Source of the DNA: an uncultured Bacteroidia bacterium
Lineage (GTDB): Bacteria; Bacteroidota; Bacteroidia; Bacteroidales; Prolixibacteraceae
NCBI GenBank assembly: GCA_903927965.1
Contig: CAIYPA010000091.1
Coordinates: forward strand, 1-53,928
DNA: 53,928 nucleotides
Direction of reading: 5' to 3'
In this document: positions 33,434 to 40,891 of the stretch, piece after piece
Layout: each line of letters opens with the position of its first letter
How positions within the stretch are numbered: the first letter of the stretch is position 1
Notes under the pieces: model-generated
What the model saw: only the letters and a program-made list of their open reading frames with translations
Told to the model about the DNA's origin: nothing
Databases searched by the model: none
Made by a program: the position numbers and the translations under genes

Positions 33434-34261
33434 ATTTCTGCAACATTGATGCGGTGACATTAGATTATTCAGGTTTTCAAGTCAACCAAAACGATTTTTT
33501 AATGGTGAGGCATCGTGTTGTATGCGTATGTGGCAATAGATGGTGTAGAATTTATTATGGTTTCAAATCTCCAATGTGATCTTTTGTAAGGTTAATTGGA
33601 GATTTGATTTCTTTTTGAATTAACACCTCGTTTTTCGGTCATAACTGTTACTTCAATTGTGATGGGAAAGAATTTATAATAGGTCGAATATGCCGATCGG
33701 GAGCTTTTTCTATGGTTGTTCGAAACTGTCCACTACAAAGTTTGTTTAATTAGCGACCTTAATCGAACCAATAAGGAGTTTCAATAACCGAATTTTTAAT
33801 AACCCGATTAAACACGAGTTAAACTTAGGACGGAGCCCTTTAAAAATTAAACTGTCCAACCTTGATCTGAAACGGCACAGATTATGGATAGATTAATTTT
33901 GTCTTCTGATTTAAAATTTGGTTACTGGAAAACTGAAATTTTACCATCTCATTATCTTCACAACACACAACAATGATCTATTTTGTTTAATAGATTGAAA
34001 GGTATTGAACAATATCACACAAACAAAAACCAAATTTATTATGACCTTAATAAAAGTAATACCTTACTCCCCCAATCAATTTAGGCGAATTTTAAAACAG
34101 ATCTCTCAATTACCTGGTTTAGGATATTCTTATCCCCAGGATCAATTATTGACACTAACGAGCTACATGGAAGGAGATGCAATCGGCACCGATAGTTAGA
34201 AATGCCTTGATCTTGCGAGTGTTACAAGGATTTTATCCAGCGAATTGGCCACCGGCAGATC
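33434..34261 (+). other. Gene-poor stretch between precursor 1 and cyclase 1
   Basis: About 830 bases with no convincing gene. The longest open frames are ATG-started peptides of 25 residues (33502-33579 region) and 52 residues (34041-34199, MTLIKVIPYSPNQF…), neither recognisable. A strong terminator lies at 33563-33616. At the right edge begins a fragment of a lasso B2 gene. By comparison with the second, complete unit, the kinase, sulfotransferase, B1 and most of B2 would have stood here, so this is probably a deletion scar with eroded remains; no other remnant could be identified by eye. Confidence 0.5.
33563..33616 (+). terminator. Rho-independent terminator in the lasso gap
   Basis: A perfect 13-bp stem (tcaaatctccaat 33563-33575, attggagatttga 33595-33607) is followed by tttcttttt. 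It is stronger than the hairpin after precursor 1 and would stop most transcripts before cyclase 1. Confidence 0.75.
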
Positions 34262-34339
34262 AGATCTTGGGTAAAATAAGGCGAATATATTATCACGCCA
34301 AAAGGAAACAATTTATTTAGGGAAATCTTTAGTATCTGA
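34262..34339 (+). pseudogene. C-terminal remnant of a lasso B2 protease gene
   Basis: Read in frame to the TGA at 34337-34339, this stretch gives WVK-stop-GEYIITPKGNNLFREIFSI. The intact B2 gene at 38661 ends WVKSGEVFVTPRGDSNFKEIFSI. Twelve of the 19 residues from GE to the shared end are identical, and the DNA is similar through the start of the following cyclase (tgaac…ATGAG in both places). A TAA replaces the Ser codon and the frame breaks just upstream. It shows that a second B2 gene once preceded cyclase 1. Confidence 0.8.
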
Positions 34340-34344
34340 ACTTT

Positions 34345-36162
34345 ATGAGCTATTTGTTTGGGATCATCGATTTTAGTGGAACCAAAATTATGGAGGATGA
34401 GCTTAATAAACTTGATCTGGCAGTAAAAGGAGCGGATTTTGTATCGCATATGGAATTGTCTGAAAAATATGCCATTGGATATAGTCATAACCCTGGAAGG
34501 ATTCCAAATTGTGCCATTTACAAACACAAACACTTGGTTTTACTGGCAGACCTGCGAATCTATAATACAGACTTACTAAAAACCTACTTCGAATTCGGCA
34601 ATCAGTGCGAAGCATTTGCCAAAGCTTTTCTGAAATGGGGGGTGCAATGCCCCAAATATATCAATGGGGATTTTGCGGTTGTTGTGATTGACCTGCAAAC
34701 CAATGAAGCTCACCTGATCCGTGACCATATCGGAGCAAGGCCATTGGTATATTACCAAAAGGATGGCCGTTTGATTTTTTCATCACATGAATACGGCATT
34801 GCTAAAATGGGATTGTTCAGGCCTAAATTATCTGAAGACAAACTACTAAGAAGGCTTTTTAGGTTTAAATCAAAGTATTCACAAACAGCATTTGAACATA
34901 TTTTAAAACACACCCCTGGTCATGTGTTAACTTTTACGCAATCAGGCATCTTAGATTCTGTTTTTTGGAAGCCGGAAAAAATTGCAACCAATTATAGGAT
35001 TTCGTTTGAAGAGGCTGCCTCTCAATTACGCCAACTGATTATCCGTGCAACAGTTGCCCGAATTGAGACAGGAAAGACTGGCGTGCATGTAAGTGGTGGG
35101 CTGGATTCTACAGGAATTGCCTGTATTTTAGCTGATTGTATCGCTGATAGAAATAGGTTGATCGGATATTCATGGACACCTGAAGAATTGAACGATGCAG
35201 GTGATGACCAAAATGAGAAAGAGTTTATCGATAATTTTTCAACGGACAAAGGAGTTAAAGTGCGTTACCTGACCGTATCCAGTAGTGAATTTATAAAGGA
35301 TATGGTCGATCCCGAATTTGAGATCATGCAAATCGAATGCCCTACGATGCGAATGGCAGGTGAAGATCAGGTTACCACATTGTTCAGCGGCTGGGGAGGT
35401 GACGAGTTTTTATCCCTCAGCCTCAGAGGCGTTTTTAACCATTTCTTTTTCAATTTAAAATTCCGTTGGCTTTATAAATTCGTTCGAAAATATGGGATAA
35501 GATCAACGATTTACTTTGCAAAGAATGAGGTTTTACCATTATTCGTTCCATTTGGATTGCTTCCAACATACCGGCCAACTGACTGGATTATTCTTAAATT
35601 GCTGAAAACGTCCTTCATCTTAAAACATTGGAAGTTGATTTTTTTTCACCACAATGAACATGTTTTCGGATATGGAAGTCGCAAAAAACTAATAATTAAG
35701 CAACTAAAGTTGTATCATCTTCCTGCAAGAATGGATTCCTGGGCCTATCATTCCGAAAAATTTGGATTTGAATACAAATACCCATTGCTTGATAAAGATG
35801 TTCTCGAATATTGGTTTAGCCTACCTGTTAATTTTACATTTGAAAAACTGATCACAAGAGGGCTTTACCGTGAAATAATGAGAGGTATCCTTCCTGAACC
35901 GATCAGAACTAGAGAAGATAAAAGCGAAACATTGAGGGTAAAATATTTGGTGCAAAACATGACGAATGGGAAAGAATATCTCGAAAAACTTTTTGAAGCC
36001 ATTCCTGACCAAGACCATCTCCCTTTTTTCAAGACAAAGGCCTATCGGAAATTGTTTGAAAGTTCATTTCCAAAAAAACGCCGTAAAAAGTGGTTTTTTA
36101 TGGAAAGACTCTACATTTACATACGAAATGTGGAATTGGCTAAAAAATACATTGGCAAATGA
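34345..36162 (+). CDS. Lasso peptide cyclase 1 (asparagine synthetase-like)
   Basis: 605-residue asparagine-synthetase homologue of the lasso C type. It adenylates the side-chain carboxylate of the ring acceptor (here Glu8) and joins it to the N-terminal amine of the core. The N-terminal half resembles the glutaminase domain (DFAVVVIDLQTNEAHLIRDHIGARPL) but lacks the Cys nucleophile at position 2, as expected for cyclases that do not use glutamine. The PP-loop SGGLDS is at 250-255, and FSGWGGDEFLSLS lies further on. It has the same length as, and is strongly similar to, the second cyclase at 39074. A B2 fragment precedes it and an exporter fragment overlaps its stop, so it is the surviving enzyme of a degraded unit. 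Confidence 0.9.
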   Translation: MSYLFGIIDFSGTKIMEDELNKLDLAVKGADFVSHMELSEKYAIGYSHNPGRIPNCAIYKHKHLVLLADLRIYNTDLLKTYFEFGNQCEAFAKAFLKWGVQCPKYINGDFAVVVIDLQTNEAHLIRDHIGARPLVYYQKDGRLIFSSHEYGIAKMGLFRPKLSEDKLLRRLFRFKSKYSQTAFEHILKHTPGHVLTFTQSGILDSVFWKPEKIATNYRISFEEAASQLRQLIIRATVARIETGKTGVHVSGGLDSTGIACILADCIADRNRLIGYSWTPEELNDAGDDQNEKEFIDNFSTDKGVKVRYLTVSSSEFIKDMVDPEFEIMQIECPTMRMAGEDQVTTLFSGWGGDEFLSLSLRGVFNHFFFNLKFRWLYKFVRKYGIRSTIYFAKNEVLPLFVPFGLLPTYRPTDWIILKLLKTSFILKHWKLIFFHHNEHVFGYGSRKKLIIKQLKLYHLPARMDSWAYHSEKFGFEYKYPLLDKDVLEYWFSLPVNFTFEKLITRGLYREIMRGILPEPIRTREDKSETLRVKYLVQNMTNGKEYLEKLFEAIPDQDHLPFFKTKAYRKLFESSFPKKRRKKWFFMERLYIYIRNVELAKKYIGK

Positions 36163-36299
36163 AAAAAAGAGAGTACAGTTCATGTAAAAGAAAATTGCAG
36201 CAACTGAAATGTGCCAATTACGAAAATGGCCGCATAGTAATAAATAATATCTTAATTTTCACTTTAAATAGTATCCTATTAATGAAACCAGCTCGATAA
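36159..36299 (+). pseudogene. N-terminal remnant of a lasso ABC exporter gene
   Basis: The ATG at 36159 overlaps the cyclase 1 stop as ATGA, just as the intact exporter gene at 40888 overlaps cyclase 2. The 46-residue peptide begins MKKREY and contains NGRIVINNILIFTLNSILLM. This aligns with the intact exporter's MKKERI start and SGRAIAITNLILKVLQSAMP. A TAA at 36297-36299 ends it; the same frame continues open to about 36459 with hydrophobic codons (KPMILIIIISFVLITVNII), possibly further decayed exporter sequence. No ATPase part remains. Confidence 0.65.
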
Positions 36300-36477
36300 A
36301 CTAAATTGCAATTCAACCTGATGAGTTTCGGGAAAAGTATGAGCAGCTTATCTACGACATTGACACATTGGACTATAATAAAAATAAATATTTTATTCAA
36401 ACCAATGATTTTGATAATAATTATTAGTTTTGTTCTGATAACAGTCAATATAATTTGAATATTTTATAGCAAAAATT

Positions 36478-36621
36478 ATGGAAAACACGACAACAAAAGC
36501 AACCTAGCAAAAGCCCGAAATGATCGATCTGGACATTGAACTTACTGATAAACTAAAGTTTACATTGCCTGATGAAAGCCTTACTATGTTAGGTCCATCT
36601 GCATCTTTGTATGAACTTTAA
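36478..36621 (+). pseudogene. Lasso precursor 2, interrupted by TAG
   Basis: The frame reads MENTTTKAT-stop-QKPEMIDLDIELTD and on to YEL before a TAA at 36619-36621. It aligns with precursor 1 (MENKTPKAIWQKPEIIDLDMNATN). The TAG at 36505-36507 stands where precursor 1 has TGG, i.e. at the leader Trp expected to bind B1. The Thr at -2 is kept. The core would start KLKFTLPDESL, with Lys at position 1 and Asp at 8, in register with Pro7-Glu8 of core 1. Restart at the ATG at 36520 would make a peptide without the B1 motif. A terminator follows, as in unit 1. Confidence 0.75.
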
Positions 36622-36642
36622 GTTTGGTAAAGTTATCTCCGG

Positions 36643-36668
36643 TCCCTCATAATTGGAGGGATTTTTTT
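36643..36668 (+). terminator. Terminator after precursor 2
   Basis: A 6-bp stem (tccctc 36643-36648, gaggga 36656-36661) is followed by seven T residues. It is a partial terminator between precursor and enzyme genes, the same layout as in unit 1. Confidence 0.7.
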
Positions 36669-36710
36669 AAAATTTGAATATTCATATTCTTATAAATCTA
36701 AAAGTGCCAA

Positions 36711-37541
36711 ATGGTTATTGATTTTCCGGTCTCAAATGTAGCAATCAAATACAGTCAACCTTTTTCAAAGCTTGATAACCCAGTTTTGGATTATCCGCGT
36801 TTTCAGGTAAAGGAAAACGAATTTTTCATGGAGGTTGACCGGATTGCACGGTATCTGGTTCGGAATGGAAATGAAATATTCATTGACCAGCACGACGAGG
36901 CTGACCGTGCCTCTGTTTACCTGTTTCTTGCAGGTTCGGCTTTTGGAGTCTTGCTTCACCAGCGATGTATGCTGCCCCTTCACGGCAGTTCCTTTGTTTT
37001 CAATGGGAAGGGAGTCGTCATATGTGGGGCAAGTGGGGCAGGAAAATCATCGGTGGTCGCTTCTTTCTGCCTGAATGGGGGTATTTTTATCAATGACGAC
37101 ATTACCCCCCTAAATATCACGGATAGCCAAACGACAATTGTTCCCATAAGTACAAGGATAAAATTATGGGACGACACCCTCGAAAAGTTAAACATAACGA
37201 ACACCGATCTGGAAAAAATCAGGCCTACAATAGAAAAGTTTTACCTGCCGGTAAGCGATTCTTGTATTGAGGAAAAACGGTTCGATCAACTTTATATTCT
37301 TGCTACACACAATAAAGAGGAGTTTATCGTAAAAGAACTGGGTGGTGTTGAAAAATACAATGCGATCCGGTATCAAATCTACCGGAAGATGTACCTCAAA
37401 GGAATGCCTGAAACTGAGAAAACCTATTTCAGGCAACTTTTAAAATTGTCAACTCAAATCACTGTCAAACAAATAGTTAGGCCGAATATATGTGATGTTC
37501 GTGATACAATGGCATTTATCAGAAAAGAGATTGGTGAATGA
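36711..37541 (+). CDS. HPr-kinase-like lasso peptide kinase
   Basis: 276-residue homologue of the C-terminal domain of HPr kinase. The P-loop is CGASGAGKSSV (~103-113), preceded by LPLHGSSFVFNGKGVV, and the acidic motif INDDITPL follows. In paeninodin-type lasso clusters such kinases phosphorylate the C-terminal Ser of the precursor peptide. Precursor 1 ends in Ser, so that role fits here; activity is inferred. The gene starts 89 bp after precursor 2 and overlaps the sulfotransferase gene by 4 bp (ATGA). Confidence 0.85.
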   Translation: MVIDFPVSNVAIKYSQPFSKLDNPVLDYPRFQVKENEFFMEVDRIARYLVRNGNEIFIDQHDEADRASVYLFLAGSAFGVLLHQRCMLPLHGSSFVFNGKGVVICGASGAGKSSVVASFCLNGGIFINDDITPLNITDSQTTIVPISTRIKLWDDTLEKLNITNTDLEKIRPTIEKFYLPVSDSCIEEKRFDQLYILATHNKEEFIVKELGGVEKYNAIRYQIYRKMYLKGMPETEKTYFRQLLKLSTQITVKQIVRPNICDVRDTMAFIRKEIGE

Positions 37542-38389
37542 AAAATTTTGTCTGGTTGGTTTCCTATCCAAAATCGGGAAATACCTGGTTTCGTATATTT
37601 TTATCCAATTATTTGAATAACAGTGAATTACCTGCCACTCTTGAAGGGATTGAATCAACTCCGATTGCTGGCAATGCGATACTGTTTGAGGAGCTGACCG
37701 GTTTAAACCCATTTGAATTAACCCCGGAGGAGGTTGACGTTTATCGTCCGGAAATCTATACATTTGCTTCAAGGGAGATTGAAGGTGTAAGTTACCGCAA
37801 AACCCATGATGCCTATACCATGAACACCAATGGTGAACCACTATTTCCGGCTGAAGTTTCCAAAGGTGCTGTCTATTTTATCCGTAATCCATTGGATGTC
37901 TGTGTCTCCTACGCAAATCATGGAGCGAGCCAGATAGAAAAAACAATCAAATTATTGCTGAACGAAAAAGGGTTAATTGCCGGAAAGAGGAACGGGCAGT
38001 TGCGGCAAATGTTGTTGTCGTGGAAAGGCCATGTGGAGAGTTGGCAAAACCAAACTTCAATTCCAATCCATTTCGTGAGGTATGAAGATATGAAACTTAA
38101 ACCAATTGAGGCGTTTGGATCAGCCATCCGGTTTTTAGGATTGGAATATGATGAAGAACGGTTGGTCAGGGCAATAGGGCACAGCGATTTCAAATTGCTT
38201 CAAAAAATGGAAGAAGAGACTGGTTTTCAGGAGCGGTTGCAAAAATGCAAATCTTTTTTTTGGAAAGGTGAAATAGGTAATTATCGGAATTATTTATCAG
38301 ATAATGATATAGAACGAATTGTAGATTATAGTTCGGATATTATGAAAAAATTTGGATATCTTAGTGCCGACAACAAACTTGAAATTTAA
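37538..38389 (+). CDS. PAPS-dependent sulfotransferase in the lasso locus
   Basis: 283-residue Sulfotransfer_1-type enzyme. The 5'-phosphosulfate loop is SYPKSGNTWFR (~9-19), the 3'-phosphate motif is FIRNPLDVCVSYANH (~113-127) and the C-terminal FFWKGEIGNYRNYL matches the usual GxxGxW-like PAPS loop. It would transfer sulfate to a hydroxyl. Core 1 offers Thr9, Ser12 and Ser17. It is translationally coupled to the kinase and 6 bp before B1, so a lasso peptide is the most likely acceptor, although polysaccharide or lipid cannot be excluded. Confidence 0.88.
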   Translation: MKNFVWLVSYPKSGNTWFRIFLSNYLNNSELPATLEGIESTPIAGNAILFEELTGLNPFELTPEEVDVYRPEIYTFASREIEGVSYRKTHDAYTMNTNGEPLFPAEVSKGAVYFIRNPLDVCVSYANHGASQIEKTIKLLLNEKGLIAGKRNGQLRQMLLSWKGHVESWQNQTSIPIHFVRYEDMKLKPIEAFGSAIRFLGLEYDEERLVRAIGHSDFKLLQKMEEETGFQERLQKCKSFFWKGEIGNYRNYLSDNDIERIVDYSSDIMKKFGYLSADNKLEI

Positions 38390-38395
38390 TAAAGA

Positions 38396-38659
38396 ATGGA
38401 AAAATATTACAAGAACAATGAAATACTCGATGGCAACCTTGAGGGAAGCCTGGTGATGATGGACATCCAGAAGGGGAAATATTTTAGTTTGAACCCCGTT
38501 GGGAAAAGGATCTGGGAGATGATTGAACAGCCTAAAAGTTTTGATGAAATTATCAATCTGCTTCAGGCTGAATTCGAAGTGACCCCTGAACAATGCAGTT
38601 CAGAAGTTATTGAGTTTTTGGCAAAGATGGAGAAGTCGGGAATCGTAAAAAAAGGATAA
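38396..38659 (+). CDS. Lasso B1 leader-binding protein (PqqD/RRE)
   Basis: 87-residue PqqD-fold protein: LEGSLVMMDIQKGKYFSLNP (about 14-33), VGKRIWEMIEQPKSFDEII and EFLAKMEKSGIVKKG. It recognises the precursor leader (the YxxPxL motif, here WQKPEI) and delivers it to the B2 protease. The adjacent split B2 gene, 1 bp away, confirms the role. Confidence 0.9.
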   Translation: MEKYYKNNEILDGNLEGSLVMMDIQKGKYFSLNPVGKRIWEMIEQPKSFDEIINLLQAEFEVTPEQCSSEVIEFLAKMEKSGIVKKG

Positions 38660-38660
38660 A

Positions 38661-39068
38661 TTGATCACCAAGTTTTTATCGCTTCCGATCAATGAAAAGC
38701 TGTTGCTCATTGAAGCAATTGTCCTTCTTTTTATCTCAAAAATAATTGTCTGCTTTCCATTCAGGCACTACGTTAAATTACTCCGTCCGGTTGGGAATCC
38801 GCACACAGAACCGGATTTAGTCCTTCTTTTCAATATCGGTAGATCCCTTCAAAGGGCCAATAAGCTTGCTTTTTGGAAGAACATCTGTCTTGTAAAATCG
38901 GTTGCTGCCCGTTTTATGCTTTCAAGAAGGAGAATACCCTCGGTTTTTACGCTTGGCCTGTTTTTCCACGATGAAATGAAATTTGGGGCACACGCCTGGG
39001 TAAAATCGGGTGAAGTCTTTGTCACACCAAGAGGGGACAGCAACTTTAAAGAAATTTTTTCAATCTGA
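38661..39068 (+). CDS. Lasso B2 leader peptidase (transglutaminase-like)
   Basis: 135-residue cysteine protease that removes the leader from the lasso precursor. The catalytic Cys is in FWKNICLVKSVAARFML, the His in GAHAWVKSGE and the Asp in TPRGDSNF. No ATG fits; translation probably starts at the TTG at 38661, coupled to the B1 stop. A decayed copy of its 3' end lies before cyclase 1 (34262-34339). Confidence 0.9.
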   Translation: MITKFLSLPINEKLLLIEAIVLLFISKIIVCFPFRHYVKLLRPVGNPHTEPDLVLLFNIGRSLQRANKLAFWKNICLVKSVAARFMLSRRRIPSVFTLGLFFHDEMKFGAHAWVKSGEVFVTPRGDSNFKEIFSI

Positions 39069-39073
39069 ACCCG

Positions 39074-40891
39074 ATGAGTACCATTTTTGTCATTTTTTAT
39101 TTTGCCGGGGAAAAAATAAAAGAAGAAGATTTTCAACTACTTGCCGGGGCGGTTAAGGGGGAATATTTTGTTTCACAGGCTGAAACAGGGGATCACTACG
39201 CTTTGGGATTCAACTACTTACCAGATAAGAGTTCCAGAGGCTCTATTTTACACCATCAGGACCTTGTTTTATTGGCCGACCTTCGTGTCTATAATCTTGA
39301 TAAGCTTAAGACTCATTTTGATTTCGCAAACGAATATGAGGCATTTGCCAAAGCCTTTTTAAAATGGGGAATCAGTTGTGCAGATTATATTAGCGGTGAA
39401 TTTGCAGTCGTGATCGTTGACCAGAAAAACAATGAAGCGCATCTGATTCGTGACCATATTGGTGCCAGGCCATTGACCTATTGTTATTTGGCAAAACACC
39501 TTATTTTTTCGTCGCATGAATATAGGATTGCAAAATCGGGTCTTTTTCCTACCCGATTATCTGAGTCCCAACTAATAAAGCGTTTTTTTAGGATCAAATC
39601 AACTTATTCGCAAACCGAATATGAACAGATTTTCAAAGTTACACCAGGTCATGTGGTAACGATCTCCCGGAATGGAGTAAGAGATACGGCTTATTGGCAT
39701 CCTGAAAAAATAAAAACAAATAAAAGTATCATTTTCAGCGAAGCTGCAGATCATTTGCGCCAACTTTTGATCAGTGCAACTTTGGCACGACTTGAACCCG
39801 GAAAGACGGGCGTTCATGTAAGCGGAGGACTTGATTCAACAGGAATTGCCTGTATTTTAGCTGATTATATTGATGATAAAAATAGGCTCATTGGATATTC
39901 GTGGACTCCTGAGGAATTGAACGATGCTGGGGATGACAAAAATGAAAAAGATTTTATAGACGAATTTTCGGATGAAAAGGGGGTAATGGTCCGGTATCTA
40001 ACCCTTGATAAAAGTGATTTTGCCAGGGATGCTGTGGAACCTGAATTTGAGATCATGCACATGGAGTATCCCACAATACGGATGGCTGGAAAGGATGGGG
40101 TAACCACTCTTTTCAGTGGTTGGGGTGGTGATGAATTCCTGTCATTGAGCACACTGGGTTCATTCAACCATTTCGTTTTCAGTTTTAAACCGGTTTGGCT
40201 CTTAAACTATGTACGAAAATGTGGCATCAGATCGACCATTTATGCAATACGGTCAGAAATACTCCCGTTACTTGTTCCATTTGGGCTGCTCCCTTCCTTC
40301 AGGGGAATGGAATGGTCCAATCTCAGGTTTTTCAAAACTTCATTTATTAAAAAGCATTGGAAAATAATCTTTTTCCATAACCGCAAAAATATTTATGGTT
40401 TTGGAGGCCGGAAGGGGTTTATTTTCAATTTATTAAATAATTACCATATCCCTACCCGGATGGATACCTGGAGCCATTATGCCGAAAAATACGGTTTTGA
40501 ATATAAATATCCACTTCTTGACAAAGAGGTACTCGAGTATTGGTTTAGTTTGCCAGTCAGGTTTACTCACGAAAATCTCGATTCACGGTTACTTTACCGC
40601 GAAGTAATGAAAGGGATCCTGACCGAATCGATCCGGACCCGTAGGGATAAAAGCGAAACACTCAGGATAAAGTATTCTCAACAAAAAATGGTTGAAGGAA
40701 AGGAATACCTCGAATCACTTTTTTATGCTATTCCAGAGAAGGAACATCTTCCCTATTTTGATCTGAAAGCTTATCAGAAATTGTTTGATAATGAGCTTCC
40801 CAAGGAGGGTTTAACTACCTGGTTTCAATTCGAATTGCGGTGTTCTTACCTGCGCAATGTTGAACTGGTTAAAAAATACATTGCCAGATGA
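39074..40891 (+). CDS. Lasso peptide cyclase 2 (asparagine synthetase-like)
   Basis: 605-residue paralogue of cyclase 1, similar along its whole length (e.g. GKTGVHVSGGLDSTGIACIL is shared). Again it has no Cys at position 2 and an intact PP-loop SGGLDS near 250. It lies 5 bp after B2 and overlaps the exporter by 4 bp. Its original partner was probably precursor 2, now interrupted. It may now serve precursor 1, either alongside cyclase 1 or instead of it. Identity is not uniform: the first ~60 residues and the region 160-220 differ most, which may reflect different substrate cores. Confidence 0.9.
   Translation: MSTIFVIFYFAGEKIKEEDFQLLAGAVKGEYFVSQAETGDHYALGFNYLPDKSSRGSILHHQDLVLLADLRVYNLDKLKTHFDFANEYEAFAKAFLKWGISCADYISGEFAVVIVDQKNNEAHLIRDHIGARPLTYCYLAKHLIFSSHEYRIAKSGLFPTRLSESQLIKRFFRIKSTYSQTEYEQIFKVTPGHVVTISRNGVRDTAYWHPEKIKTNKSIIFSEAADHLRQLLISATLARLEPGKTGVHVSGGLDSTGIACILADYIDDKNRLIGYSWTPEELNDAGDDKNEKDFIDEFSDEKGVMVRYLTLDKSDFARDAVEPEFEIMHMEYPTIRMAGKDGVTTLFSGWGGDEFLSLSTLGSFNHFVFSFKPVWLLNYVRKCGIRSTIYAIRSEILPLLVPFGLLPSFRGMEWSNLRFFKTSFIKKHWKIIFFHNRKNIYGFGGRKGFIFNLLNNYHIPTRMDTWSHYAEKYGFEYKYPLLDKEVLEYWFSLPVRFTHENLDSRLLYREVMKGILTESIRTRRDKSETLRIKYSQQKMVEGKEYLESLFYAIPEKEHLPYFDLKAYQKLFDNELPKEGLTTWFQFELRCSYLRNVELVKKYIAR

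Noticed and set aside
33502-33579. 25-residue peptide MVRHRVVCVCGNRWCRIYYG… as a Cys-rich RiPP precursor
   Set aside because: It overlaps the 5' arm of a terminator and shares no leader motif with precursors 1 and 2.
34041-34199. 52-residue ATG-started ORF (MTLIKVIPYSPNQF…) as a third lasso precursor
   Set aside because: It lacks the WQKP/YxxPxL leader motif and no Thr(-2)-Gly1…acidic-8 core fits. It lies in a stretch that appears to be a deletion scar. Mentioned only as part of the gap.
36321-36459. Hydrophobic short ORF (MSFGKSMSS…) as a small membrane protein gene
   Set aside because: It is in the same frame as the exporter remnant and directly follows its stop, so it is more likely decayed exporter sequence.
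36505-36507. TAG in precursor 2 as a pyrrolysine codon
   Set aside because: The ATP-grasp gene at 2634 has a loose PylC-like look, but no pylB, pylD, pylS or tRNA-Pyl is present, and Bacteroidota are not known to use pyrrolysine. A TGG to TAG point change relative to precursor 1 is the simpler reading.
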